64,000 bases of DNA from Choricystis sp. odSpoLacu1 (taxonomy: Eukaryota; Chlorophyta; Trebouxiophyceae). Positions 27,392-37,865 of the stretch are shown piece by piece. The position numbers were made by a program, and so were the translations under genes. The notes beneath the pieces were generated by a model that saw nothing but the letters and a program-made list of their open reading frames with translations, searched no databases and was not told the origin of the DNA. The stretch spans positions 124,001 through 188,000 of the forward strand of contig OY253658.1 of the NCBI GenBank assembly GCA_958009055.1, written 5' to 3'. The first letter of the stretch is position 1. Every line of letters begins with the position of its first letter.

Positions 27392-30069
27392 ATGGCGCCC
27401 CCGCCGCCTCCCGCGGTTGTGGCTGCCTTTGCGGCGGGCGCCGCTGCAGCCGAGGCGGGGCGCAGGTGAGGAGAGAGAGAGGAGGGAGAGACGGAGGAGA
27501 GGGCGCGCCCCTTTTGTCGACCAAGCTTCCCACCCTCGCCCTCCCTCCCACCTCCCACAACAGACTGCTGGGCCACCGCCCACGCCCTCCCAAACGGGGG
27601 GGTGAAGGCAACGACACCGACGGCAAAACCACTGCTCCCCCCCCGCCGCGCTGGCACCACGCCGCCCCCCCCCCCGTCCGACACGGGCGACCCGCCCTCC
27701 CCCTCCACCCCGTTCGCCGACTTTGCGACGGAGAGGTTGCTGGGGGCCGCTGGCACCGTGTGCGGCCCCACGCGTGCGTCGGTGAGGGCGCTGGCGGCGG
27801 TTTACCTTCGAGCAGATGCCGCGGGCGTCGCGGACGCGCTTGTAGCCCTGCGCCTCGAGCCCCTGCTCGTGGTGGCGGCCCGTCTGGTCAGGTTGGTGGG
27901 GGACGGAGAGGAAGGCAGGCGGAAGAAGAAGGAGGAGGGTGGGGAGGCGGGCACACCACCGCCGTCGTCCGCGCCTCCGCCACCCCCACCCCCGGGCGCA
28001 GAGACGCTGCCACCCACCGTCGTCGAAGCCGCGGTCGCGGCGGAGGTCGACGCCTACGACCCCGCGGCCTCGTCCACGCCCGACCGCGAGGGCGCGCTGC
28101 GGCGCAGCCTGGAGCCACGCGGCGGTGGTGGCGGCGGCACAGCAACCCTCCCCGCCACTGCCAGCGACGACACCGCCCTGCGCCGCGTGGTGGCCGCCCT
28201 GATGGCCGAACTAGAACGTCTGCTCCTGCACTACCTCAGCTACAACTGGGACGCGCTGGATGAAGTGGCGGCGTGCAACGCGGCCGCGGCGGAGGGGGCG
28301 GCCGCGAAAGCGCGCGGGCGGTCGCCCTCTCCCGGCGGCAGCGAGGCAGCCGCCCGCGCCCGCACCCTGTCCGCGCCCGACACCCTGCCCCTGCACGAAG
28401 CCGCGGCCGCGCTGGAGCTGGGGGGGAGGGCGCCCCCCCCCGGAGGGCGGCCGGCGTGGCCGGACGCGGTCGCGCGCGCGGCGCACGGCGCGCCGCTGGG
28501 GCCGGCGCCCCTGCTGCCCGGGGACCCGTTGCCGCCCAAAAAGACGGTGCCTGCTCCTGACCGCCCGCCCATCCACAAAGCGGCGTCGGCTACGGGGGGC
28601 GCGGCGGCGTGGGCCGCGGCAGCAGCGCGCGCGGGGGCGTCACCAGCGGACGTGCCGCCGCCCTGGGCACAGGAGGGAGGCGCCTCCACCTCTGGCACGT
28701 CGCCACCCCCGTCATCATCTCAACAACAGGCGTCCGCCGCGCTGCGCGCCACCAACGGGTGGCGCCGTCCGCGCGCCGCCCTGGGCGCGCGCCGCGTCAC
28801 GCGCGACATGCTGTCCGCCCGCCGCCGCTTCCTCACCCTGGAGGAGATGTTTGATGATGGGGGGGCTGCTGCGCGGGGGGGTGGTTCGGCGGACGGCGCC
28901 CCCCCGCCGGCGGGAACGGCACGCCCCCTCCTCCCTCCTCCCCCGGTGCCGTTGGCTCCACCACCACCCCTGCCACCCCCACCCCGTCCTCCTGTGCTGC
29001 TGCTGTTGGGAGGCGGCATGGCGGCGGGTAAGAGCACGGTGCGAGAGCTGGTTGCTCGAGACGACCTGTGGGCTCTGACCCGCCTCACCGCCGCCGCGCC
29101 ACCCGTCGTCATCGAAGCGGACGCCATTAAGGCGACCGCTGGGGCGGCGGCAGCAGCAGCGGCTGCCAGGGCGGCTGCAGGTGGCGGCGGCATCGGCCGT
29201 GGCGGCGCGGTAGATGACGATGGAGGCGCGCTGTGCCGCTACGTGCACGAATACTCGACCGCAGCTGCAGAAGAGTTGTTGGTGCAAGCCAGTTGAGTTT
29301 TGGGGGTTGGGGAGGGAGCATGGGAAGGAAGGAAAAACTCGAACACCCTTTCCACTCACCCCACCACCCCTCAGTCAACGACCAGCGGGACGTCGTGTTC
29401 GACGGCACCATGGCGTGGTCCCCGTTTGTGGAGGCGACGATCGCCATGGTGCGGGACGCAAACCACATCTACCGGCGGGGGCCGGGGTACCGCCCCCCCC
29501 CACCCTCCGCCCCGCCCGGCACACCCCCCACCGAAGTGTATTGGACGGTGGCGGGCGACGCCCCCCCAGGTCGCCTGCCGTATAGGGTCGAAGTCGTGGG
29601 AGTGACGTGTGATCCTGCGCTCGCGGTCGCCCGCGGCGTGTGGCGCCGCCTCCGCTCCGGCCGCTCCGTGCCCGCCCGCGACCAGCTGAGGTCGCACCGC
29701 CTTTTTGCGACGTCGTTTGCCAGGGTGGCGCCTGCGGCGGATTCAGCGACCCTGTTCCACACGGGAGGGGCGTTGACAACTCTCGCGCGCCCCGCCGCCG
29801 ACCTAGCCCCCACCGTCGTCGCCCACCGGTCGGCCGCGACGCGGGGCGAGATGCTGGTGTCCCCCCGCGCGTGGGCGGCGTTCGAAAAGTGTGCGAGGCT
29901 CAACGACGGCGCGGTGTGCGCGGCCGCGCTGTGGCCGCCGGGTGTTGATGCGCCGCCCCCGCCGCTCGGCAGTGTGGGAGCGGCGTGTGCAGCGGGGGCG
30001 GGCACCCTGTTGGCGGTGTTGAGGGCGGCGGATCGGAGAGACGTGAGGCGGGCGGAGAGAGGTGGGTAG
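27392..30069 (+). CDS. P-loop kinase of the zeta/PezT-like fold with long Pro/Ala-rich N-terminus
   Basis: About 831 residues from exons 27392-27465, 27564-29291 and 29375-30069. The N-terminal 550 residues are mostly Pro/Ala/Gly-rich with a helical patch (ALRRVVAALMAELERLLLHY). The C-terminal domain has VLLLLGGGMAAGKST (Walker A), VVIEADAIK, a conserved RDVVFDGTM and VEVVGVTCDPALAVARG. This matches the zeta-type kinase fold found in plant and algal calmodulin-binding-like proteins, where it is a domestic kinase of unknown substrate and not part of a toxin-antitoxin pair. The frame shifts by one near two C runs (27637-27644 and 27665-27675). The second intron uses A|GTTGAG, an unusual donor; it is accepted because it joins the conserved segment in frame. 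Confidence 0.65.
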
Positions 30070-30891
30070 GGTGTGGGTGGTGTGCAACGACGACGACGGC
30101 CAAGAGAGTGACCGAGAAGCGAAAAGCTCACTCTCGCGTTTTCCTTCCAACCATTCGATTTCGTAGCCCACACACCACACCCGCCCCTCTTTCGAAGAAA
30201 CACCACCACCACTCGAATTTTCGTGTGTGCCCCCTCCCCCTTTTTTTCTCCCCCCGCCCCCTCCCACACACGCGCTGCGACCCCCCTCCCTCTGTGGCGC
30301 CTGCGCGGCGCAGGGGGGAGGCGCGCGCGCGAGCGAGAGAGAGAGGACACTCGGGACCGCGCGGGCTTTGTTTGCGTGCAGGGGGCAGGGAGTGTGCTTC
30401 CTTCCGCCGCCCCTGCGCAAAAACGATCGACCGCGCGCGCCCCGGCTGTTTTTGTCTTGCGTTGTCTTTTGATGTCGATCTTTTTTGAATTTCGATCTTT
30501 TTGATTGGTTGACGCCCCGCGCGGGGGGGGGGGGGGCGTGTTGGAACGAGGGAGAGAGCGGCTGGGGGGGAGTGCGCACTCCCGCGCCCCCCCCGCCTGC
30601 GTCTTCTTCCCCGCCAGCGCGCCCCCCCCCCCCCCCCTGCAGCGGGAGCTCCCTGCTTTTGCCCCTCCCTATTTTGCCCCCTCCCCCCCCGTATGGTTTT
30701 TTGTTTTGATTTTCGATCGTCCCCGTCGTCAGAAGCCTGCGCGTCGTATTCAACCCAACAAAAACACAACGAAACACACACCTCTTCACTTTTGGGGTGC
30801 ACATTTTTTTGTCTAAGCCGGTTTCCACTAAAAACAACACACCCCGCTTGTTTTGTAAACCCATATTCCACACTACAAACCACACAACAAA
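30070..30891. other. Intergenic stretch with long G and C homopolymers
   Basis: No supportable gene. It contains a poly-G run near 30522-30536, poly-C near 30625-30640, and an A/C-rich stretch with repeated ACAAA words near 30740-30890. It lies at the 3' ends of convergent genes. Confidence 0.5.
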
Positions 30892-31484
30892 TCAGGGCTT
30901 GGGCAGCGGCCGGTGGCGCCACCCGCCGCGCTGCGGGGGTGGCGGCGCCCGCCGCAGTGGCGGCGCGGCACGCCGCCCAGACGCGGCGACCGCCCGCCTC
31001 TCCTCACCACCCCCACCCTCCCCACCGCGCAGCGCCCGGGCGGCCGCCTCCGCCGCCGCCAGGGCGGCCAGCACGCGGCGGCGGGCGTGGGTGGCGGCTG
31101 CGAGTTCGAACGGAACGTCGGCGCCACCACCGCCGCCACCCGCTCCGCCCGCCGCCAGACCCACCGCCCGCGCGCGCGCTCACTCGGCAAACCCCAGCTC
31201 CCCGGAGGCGTCCGCGTCGGCGGCCGCCACTGCGCGCCCACTGCGGGGGAGGGGTCGCCCCCCCCCCAGCGGAGGGGGGGAGCGCGGGGGCCCCAGTCCT
31301 CGCGCGACTGAGGGCGTGTTGAATCCACCCCCGCGTCGACCACACCACGCGCCGGCGGCCTTGGCCCGCGCCCCTGCCCGCGGCGGGACGAGGGGCGGGG
31401 GCGGCGTGCCGCGCCGCGTGCGCCAGGCGTCGATGGAGGAGGCGAGCAGGGGGTGGGTGGCGTGGAGAGGGGGGTGAGGGGGCA
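30892..31484 (-). CDS. Weakly supported Ala/Arg/Pro-rich reading frame
   Basis: From ATG 31484 the minus strand reads MPPHPPLHATHPLLASS and DADASGELGFAE, then an in-frame TGA, then a further Ala-rich helical part (VPFELAAATHARRRVLAALA) ending PLPKP at 30892. It could be a small gene with a missed intron (GCCGA|GTGAGC is a donor), or a late exon of the four-TM gene just upstream. Nothing is recognised. Confidence 0.25.
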
Positions 31485-31588
31485 TGGTTTTTCTTGTTGG
31501 GGGGGGGGGGGGGGGAAGCGCGCCAAACAAAGCAGGAGCTAGACTCACAAAACAAAACAATCAAAACAATCAACACTCTCTCTCTCAT

Positions 31589-33358
31589 TCACACAGCGCT
31601 GCCCCCGCCACTCCCCCTGCGCGCCGGTGGCGGCAGCGGCAGCGGGGGCGGCCCCACAAACGCGGACGCGGGGCGCGAGAAGGAGAAGGTGCCGCCACCC
31701 CCGCCCCCACCCGTCGGTGTCGCCACGTCACCCGAGTTGGCGCGCCCCGGCGACGGGCGCGCGCCCGGCCACCGGGGCGACCGGGGGGACAGCCCCGCCG
31801 CAGCAGCAGCAGCCCTCGCCCGGCGCCTTGCCTTGGCGTCCACCAGGCGGTCGACCCTCGTGCCCCGGCCATAGAGAGCGTCTCGCTCGGCAGCCACGCT
31901 GGCCGCCGTGGCCGCAAAATGACCAAACAGCAGGGCCGACCCGCCCGCCACCAGCAGGAGGCCGCCTCCTGCCCACGCGCAGCCAGCGGCCGCCCGCTCT
32001 GCGGCGCGGCGCACGGCGGCCAGGGCGGCGGGGCGGCAGACGCAGGCGACCGACCGCACGCCCGGGACGGCAGCGAGATCAGCACACCAGGAACTGATGC
32101 AGACACGCACACGGGCTCCTGAAGCCGCCGTCATGAAGACTGACTCGTCTCGCAGCGGGGCACCGTCAAACGGGATCGCTGACCCGTCGTCGTCCATTCT
32201 GCGAGCCACTGACTCCACACCAGCTGCGACCGCCGTCTTGAGGGCCGGTGTGACTGAGTTGTACAGCGACGTCAGCGTCGAGTTCAGCGCTGCCAGAGCG
32301 GGGTTGGAGGCGGCGGCGGGGTCCTTCACCGCGCGCATCAGGGTGTCCATCCCCTGCAGCACCTCCCCCGCCACGTCCAGTGTGGCGGCGGTGCCGGAGG
32401 CGGCGCCGAACGCGGAGCGGGCGGTGTTGGTGAAGATGTAGGAGGCTGAGGGGTGAGGGTTTTCGGGGGGGGGGGGAGGGGAGGGCGTGAGTGTGTGAGG
32501 GTGGTCGAGGCGCGAGAACACCATTCTTCCTTCCCTCCACACACATACTCACCCCAAAAATAGGCCACCCCCAGCCCCACCGACCCCACGCAGTACACCG
32601 CCGCCAGCGCGGCCAGCGCGATGCAGGCGGCGCGTTGGTAGCGGTAGGCACGTGGGCGGACGGGCCCTCCAGCCACCGCGCCATCGCCGCGCGCGGCGGC
32701 GTCCGCGCGGGCGGCGTCCGCCACCGCCCCCACCACAGACGCGGCGGCGGCAGTCAGCACGACCGCGGTGACGGCGGCGGGGGCGGCGACGGCGAGGGAG
32801 ATGACGCCGCCCCGGGTGGTGGCAATGAGACTGGTGACGCGGCGGGCGTGGGCGGAGGCGCCGACGGCGGCGACGGCGTAGATGAGGACGCCGGTCTGGG
32901 TGGGGTGTGTGTTGGGTGGATGGGTGAGGTGAGGTGAGGAGGCGGGAGAGAGGGGACCCACCGACCAAAAACAAAAACAACAACACAACACTCACCAGCA
33001 TGATGGCCACGCCCGACAGCGCGACCCAGGGCACGTAGCCCGCGACACATCGAAAGCAGCTGGGGGAGGAGAGGGTGTAGGGGGTGTGTGAGGGAGGCGG
33101 GTCCGGGAAAAAAAAAAAAAAAAGAGGCCTCGCCACCCCTCTCCTCCCCTCTCTCTCCCTCTCTGCCCACCCACACAACTCCACTCACCCAAACACGCTC
33201 TCCCTGTCTTCATAGCCGGCTGACGGACCGCCGCTGGTGGCGCCGCCGCCTCCGTCGGACGACAATTTTGACGGCGGCGCGGCGGCGCGTTCGAAAGACA
33301 GCGCGGACGCGGGTCGGGCGCCGTGCGGGGGGGAGGCCAGGGGGAGGGAGGGGTCCAT
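31589..33358 (-). CDS. Four-TM membrane protein with cysteine-signature loop (paralogue 2)
   Basis: 477 residues from exons 33358-33189, 33059-32996, 32895-32553 and 32445-31589; the exon sum is a whole number of codons. It opens with a disordered MDPSLPLASPPHG region. Hydrophobic segments: YVPWVALSGVAIML running into GVLIYAVAAVG, LAVAAPAAVTAVVLTAAAA, IALAALAAVYCVGSVGLGV and, after a loop, WAGGGLLLVAGGSALLFG. The loop ends VC-x4-C-x-D-x4-PG-x5-CVC before the last TM, exactly the spacing seen in the gene at 22741-24552, so the two are paralogues. The loop holds helices with evenly spaced small residues (LQGMDTLMRAVKD, LNSTLTSLYNSVTPALKTAV) like prominin/Prm1 ectodomains. The tail is basic then Pro/Gly-rich. 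Function unknown. Confidence 0.65.
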
Positions 33359-33844
33359 GTGGATGTGTGTGGATGGAGTGGGAGGGGGAGGGGAGGGTGG
33401 CGGGGCGCCAACCGCCGGGCGGAGAGCCGGCTAGGCGCGAATGCGTCGGCCGCGGGTTTCCGGCAGCCCCGGTGGTTGTGCGGGAAAGCACGCGCCCCGG
33501 GTGCGCAGGGTGTGGTCGGGCTTTGTTTCAGCCGCACACACGAGACGGGAGCGCGTGCGGGGGGAGAAGGGCGCGACCCGCAGGGAGGGCAAACGCGCCA
33601 AGAGAAGTGTGTGAAGCAGGGGCGTCGAGACGACGCTTCTTCGGCTTCCCTCTCGTCGCACCACCCCCCTCCCTTCTCTCTCAAGCAAAACGACAGGTTT
33701 CTTTTGTTGCACAGACAAGGGAAAATCAAGATGGAAAAAACACAAAGGCTACTAAAAACAGAGGCTAGACGGATTTGATGGCACACACGGGCGTGTTTTG
33801 GAAAGCGCACACCCTCCCTCTCCCCACACACACTCTCTCTCTCT
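33359..33844. other. Intergenic stretch
   Basis: Upstream of the second four-TM gene and downstream of the secreted Ala/Ser gene. I see no gene and no clear element; 33720-33790 is A-rich, as expected of a 3' flank. Confidence 0.4.
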
Positions 33845-35042
33845 TCAGCCCTGCGCGTTGATCGCGTTGGCCCAGCTGCCCTGGCCGCCGCCGCGGCCGT
33901 GGTCGCCACCGTTGGACGCGCCAGCGGAGGACGAAGACGCGCCGCCGTTGCCACCACCGCGGCCGCCGTTGCCACCACCCGCCGCAGATGACGACGCGGC
34001 CCCGTTGCTGCGCGGTTGCCAGCCAAAGCGGCCGTTGTTGGTGTGGAAGTCGACGCCCTCGCGCACGCGCCAGCCGCCGCCGCCGCCGCCGACCCAGGGA
34101 GTCTGGCGCCCGGCCCAGCCGAAAGACTGCCACGGGAGGAGAGAGGGACCGGAAGAGGAAGCGGATGCCGACGCGGCGGCCGACCCCGCCGCCGCGGCAG
34201 CTGTTGCTGCCGCAGCGCCGTTGCCTGAGGACGCGGCAGAAGCAGCAGCAGACGCTTGCCCAGCTGCGCTGCTCGCGGCCGCGGCGGCGCTCGAAGCGCC
34301 TCCGGCAGAGGCGGCGCTGGCCGCCGCCGACGCAGCCCCGCCCGCCGCAGCAGCAGCCGAAGCCGACGCGGCACCCCCAGTGGCAGCAGCTGCACTGGCA
34401 GCGGCAGCCCCGTTGGCGGCGGCAGCTGTAGCCGAGGCCACCGAGACGGAGGACGGGTGGGCGGCCTGGTCAGCCCAGTGCTGCGACGCGGACGCCGCGG
34501 CCGAAGCGGCCGCGCTGTCGCCAGCCGCAGAAGCAGCAGCCGCCGCGGACGCCGTGGAAGCTGCCGCGGCAGCTGCTGCGGCACCCTGTGCGTGTGTGGG
34601 AGGAGGGAGACGGGGTGTGAGAGCGGAAGAGGTGGATGAGGGGGAGCGGGAGAAGCGGAAAAGGGAGCGGTGGACGCAAAAATGGTGGCGAGGAAGCAAG
34701 CTGCGAACACTTCATCCCTCTCTCTCTCTCTCTTTTCACACCAAACATCCGCTCCCTTACCTGGGGGTCGCTGGAGGCGGCTGCGCTGGCTGCAGCGCTC
34801 GCTTCATTGGCAGCCGAGACTGCGGCCGCGGCGGATCCAGACCCGCTCGCAACAGCGGCCGCAGCGGAGGCCGCCTTGCTCGCGGCCACGGCCACACTGA
34901 CGGACACGCCACCGCTGCCGGCGCTGACAGCAACAGATGTGCCGCCAGCCAGAAGCTTGCGCGACGTGGGGAGGGCGACCGGCTGCGGCGCAGCGGCCGC
35001 GCAGGCCACCAGCGCGAGCAGGGCGGCGACCTGCAGCTTCAT
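33845..35042 (-). CDS. Secreted Ala/Ser-rich silk-like protein
   Basis: 340 residues from exons 35042-34761 (94 codons) and 34585-33845. A signal peptide (MKLQVAALLALVACAAA) is followed by PQPVALPTSRKLLAGG, then about 200 residues almost wholly of Ala, Ser and Gly in AASAAAS-type runs. The C-terminus changes to a Trp/Gly-rich region (LLPWQSFGWAGRQTPWVG, RFGWQP) and ends in Gly/Asn/Ser repeats. Poly-Ala blocks next to Gly-rich blocks are the composition of silks and some wall glycoproteins, so an extracellular structural or matrix role is likely but inferred. The dibasic-LL motif after the signal peptide (RKLL) also occurs as RRLL in the secreted protein at 887-2533. No known domain. Confidence 0.75.
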
Positions 35043-35241
35043 GGTAGCTTGTTGGAAAGAGGAGGGTGTGTGCGGGAGGGAAGGAGGTGGTTTTGGAAAC
35101 GGGCCAGTGGTTGTGGTGGGAGCAGTGGTTTGCGGCAAATAAAACCCGGGCGCGGCGTCGCGACGGAGCGCCAGCTGCCGCGCCCGCCTTCTCTCCAAGC
35201 GCGCACGTCGTGCAAAACCCGGGGGTGGTTGGCGCGCGTCA

Positions 35242-35889
35242 TCACCCGCCGCCCCCACACTCCGCCGGCGTCTTGCCGCGTCGATCGCACACGTTCGCCG
35301 AGTCGGGGCACGCGGCCAGCAGGGCGCGCAGGATCTCGGGATGGCCCTGTGTGTGAGGGAAGGGGGTGGGTCGGTTGGACACACACGCACACACACACAC
35401 ACATCGAGGGCCTCCCTTCCTCTCCTCCTCTCTCTCGCTCTCCTCTCTCCAACCTACTCTCACCGCTGCCGCCGCCTTGTGGGCCGCCGTCTGGCCATCG
35501 CCATCCACCGCCCCCACTTCTGCGCCCGCAGATAACAAAACCGCCACCACGCCTCCATGCCCGCCCGCCGCCGCCCGCATCAAGGGTGTCGCCTGGCCAC
35601 CCTCGGTGCGCGCGTTGATGTTGGTGGCAGGGGAAGACAGGAGAGCGGCCACGATCGCCTCATCGCCGCGGCGCGCGGCGTAGTGGAGGGGGCGATACCC
35701 CGCACAGTCAGCAGCATCCACCGCTGCCGCGCCACGGGGCGTGGCCAGGGCGGCGGCCACAGCGTCCGCACTGGCGGACGACGCCAGGCCGTGCAGGGAG
35801 CGCAGCCAGGTCAGCTCGTCGATGGTTTGTTCGGCGCCAGAGGCGGAGTGTGCGGCGCAGGCGCACGAGGGGGCGTGGATGCGTGGCAT
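35242..35889 (-). CDS. Ankyrin-repeat protein, ANKRD39-like
   Basis: 176 residues from exons 35889-35464 and 35346-35242 (phase 0). The N-terminus has the ANKRD39 layout: a Cys/His patch (CACAAH), then EQTIDELTWLRSLHGLA. Three to four ankyrin repeats follow: YRPLHYAARRGDEAIVAALL, TPLMRAAAGGHGGVVAVLL, TAAHKAAAAGHPEILRALL. ANKRD39 is a small, widely conserved eukaryotic protein of poorly known function. The last exon ends in a Gly run (ECGGGG). The start lies next to three 41-bp tandem repeats in the shared promoter with the nucleoredoxin-like gene. Confidence 0.75.
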   Translation of the reverse strand: MPRIHAPSCACAAHSASGAEQTIDELTWLRSLHGLASSASADAVAAALATPRGAAAVDAADCAGYRPLHYAARRGDEAIVAALLSSPATNINARTEGGQATPLMRAAAGGHGGVVAVLLSAGAEVGAVDGDGQTAAHKAAAAVRVGWREESEREEERKGGPRCVCVCACVSNRPTPFPHTQGHPEILRALLAACPDSANVCDRRGKTPAECGGGG

Positions 35890-35900
35890 TGTGTGGGCAG

Positions 35901-36023
35901 AGTCCCTGTGTCTCCCTCCAGGCACGCGCCGGGAGGCGAGAAGTCCCTGTGCCTCCCTCCAGGCACGCGCCGGGAGGCGAGAAGTCCCTGTGCCTCCCTC
36001 CAGGCACGCGCCGGGAGGCGAGA
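35901..36023. repeat. Three 41-bp tandem repeats in a divergent promoter
   Basis: Three head-to-tail copies start at 35901, 35942 and 35983; each begins AGTCCCTGTG and ends GGGAGGCGAGA. Only one base differs (T for C in copy 1). A fragment (AGTC) of a fourth follows. The unit contains CTCCCTCC and the inverted CGCGCCGGG. The array fills most of the 195 bp between the ANKRD39-like and nucleoredoxin-like start codons. Confidence 0.95.
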
Positions 36024-36084
36024 AGTCAACGATGGCTCACAGATTTCTGTTTTTGATCGACACACCTTTTTCCTTTTCTCGTCA

Positions 36085-36699
36085 ATGGCTGACACCCTCG
36101 ACCTGCCCGCCCTCCTGGGCTCCGCGTCCCCCCCTCTGCGCGGCCCAGGGGGTGAACGCGCCTCCCTCCCTCCTTCCCTGATCGGCGACCCGTCCGCCAC
36201 CCTCGGCCTCTACTTCTCAGCCTCCTGGTGCCCCCCCTGCCGCGCCTTCACGCCCAAGCTGTCGGCCGCTTACACCGCCATGATGAAGAAGGTGGACGGC
36301 GGTGGTGGTGGGCAGGGAGAATCGTTGCCTCCAAGGGAGCTGGTGTTTGTTTCTGCAGACCGCACGCAGCAAGAGTATGAGACTTACGCCACCACGATGC
36401 CTTTCCCTGCCCTGCCCTACGACGACGGCGCCCGGGAACGCCTGATGCAAGCTGTCCGCCTGTCGGGTGTTCCCTGCTTGGTGATTGTGGCTGGGGATGG
36501 GCGCGTGCTGCAGCGCGAGGGGCGCGCGTGCGTGGCTCGCGACCCGCTGGCTGCAGGCTGGCCGTGGGAAGGAGAAGCGGGGGCGACTGGAGTGCTGGGT
36601 CTGTGGGGATCCATCCCGCAAGCCGCGCAGTGGGTGATTATGGCGCTGGTGTACACATTTGTGCGGTGGGCGCTGGGCGTGTGGCGCGGCGTCAAGTGA
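36085..36699 (+). CDS. Nucleoredoxin/tryparedoxin-like protein with C-terminal membrane anchor
   Basis: 204 residues, single exon, start in tcaATGG context. The thioredoxin-like fold is shown by LGLYFSASWCPPCRAFTPKL, where WCPPC is the redox active site of nucleoredoxins, followed by ELVFVSADRTQQEYETYA and the cis-Pro loop VRLSGVPCLVIV. The C-terminus is a hydrophobic span, WVIMALVYTFVRWALGVW, followed by RGVK. That is a tail-anchor design which would place the redox domain on the cytosolic face of a membrane. Tail anchoring is not the usual state of nucleoredoxins. Its 3' neighbour is an HAD phosphatase, convergent at 120 bp. Confidence 0.8.
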   Translation: MADTLDLPALLGSASPPLRGPGGERASLPPSLIGDPSATLGLYFSASWCPPCRAFTPKLSAAYTAMMKKVDGGGGGQGESLPPRELVFVSADRTQQEYETYATTMPFPALPYDDGARERLMQAVRLSGVPCLVIVAGDGRVLQREGRACVARDPLAAGWPWEGEAGATGVLGLWGSIPQAAQWVIMALVYTFVRWALGVWRGVK

Positions 36700-36818
36700 G
36701 GGAGGGAGAAGGAAAAAAAACGATGCCCTCCTTGTAGAAAACACGAGACGTTTTATGTGGGTGGTCGCACACGCTCACACGCTGTTCTAAAAACACAACA
36801 AACAATCACACATTTTTT

Positions 36819-37748
36819 TCAGACCGCTGTCCTGTCCACGAGCGCCGTCAACCGAGCGACACTCACCTCACTTGTGTCGGCCGCGACATCGTCCGGCCCT
36901 TCCTCCACCATTTGATCGTGACTCAGTGTCGTGCACACCCCCAGCACCCGCATCCCAGCCGCCCGGGCGGCGGCCACCCCAGCGGGCGCATCCTCAATGA
37001 CGACACAGTGCGCGGGCGGCGTCGCCACCGCTTTGGCAGCCGCCAGAAAGACGTCAGGAGACGGCTTCAGCTTCTCGAACGCGTCCGCCGTGATGATGGC
37101 GTCAAAATCGATGCCCAGGTCGGTGGAGAAGCCCGCGTTTTTGAGGTTGGCCTCTGCTTTAACATAGTCAGCTGCCGACGCGACCGCGGTCTTCAACCCC
37201 GCGGCTCTGCACGCCGTCACAAGGGCGCGCGCGCCAGGAGCGCCAATGGAGACACCCGGTTCAGTCAGAGCGGCGAGATACGCTTCGAAAAAAGCGGCTT
37301 TCAAGGTTGAAATATCGATGTCACTCACGCCACGCGCGCGCGCGACGCCCGACAGGAACACCGCCTCCCCCTGCCCCACAAACGGGATGAATTCGGAGGG
37401 GTCGACGTCGGGGATGCCGTACAGGGTGGCCATGACGCGGGAGGAGACTCTGTGTGGGGGTGTGGGGGGGGAGGGGGGGTGAGAGAGGGTGCGTTGCAAA
37501 ACCGTTGTTTCCACATGATCCCAAGGCACGCCCCCCCCCCACACACACACACAACTATACACTCACTCCCGGGCCAAGTCTTCACTCAGCGTCAGCACGC
37601 CGTCCATGTCGAACAACACGGCGCGCACGTCGGGCGCGGACGACGCGGCGGGTGGCCGCAGCGCGGACGCCCGGGACGGCGACGACCGCGATCCGGCCAC
37701 AGCCACAGCCCGGGGCGAGCGAGGCGGGGAGGGCGGCGACGGTCGCAT
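36819..37748 (-). CDS. Plastid-targeted HAD phosphatase of the SOQ1 N-terminal domain type
   Basis: 270 residues from exons 37748-37567 (phase 2) and 37449-36819. The first 40 residues are Arg/Ser/Pro/Ala-rich (MRPSPPSPPRSPRAVAVAGS), a transit peptide. HAD motifs: VLFDMDGVLTLSEDLARE (motif I), TAVASAADYVK (motif II), KLKPSPDVFLAAA (motif III) and CVVIEDAPAGVAAARAAGM (motif IV). The cap stretch FIPFVGQGEAVFLSGVARA closely follows the HAD domain of SOQ1, the plant thylakoid protein that limits slow photoprotective quenching. SOQ1 continues with TM, thioredoxin-like and NHL domains; here only the HAD part exists. A role in photoprotection is inference; a metabolite phosphatase is equally possible. 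Shares a 117-bp divergent promoter with another plastid gene. Confidence 0.8.
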
Positions 37749-37865
37749 GATTTTTTTTGTGCGCCGATCGGCGAAAGAGGAGCGTTTTGTGGGTGAATCG
37801 ACTGCCACAACGCTCGACTTGTTTCCCTGCCTCTCTCCTTTTCCCGTCGCCTTTCTCCCCACGCC

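Noticed and set aside
27392..30069. Zeta-type toxin-antitoxin system
   Set aside because: No antitoxin gene nearby, the gene has introns, and plants and algae keep this fold as a cellular kinase.
30485..30816. Short Pro/Gly-rich plus-strand frames in the homopolymer region
   Set aside because: They come from long C and G runs and show no start context, intron signals or domain.
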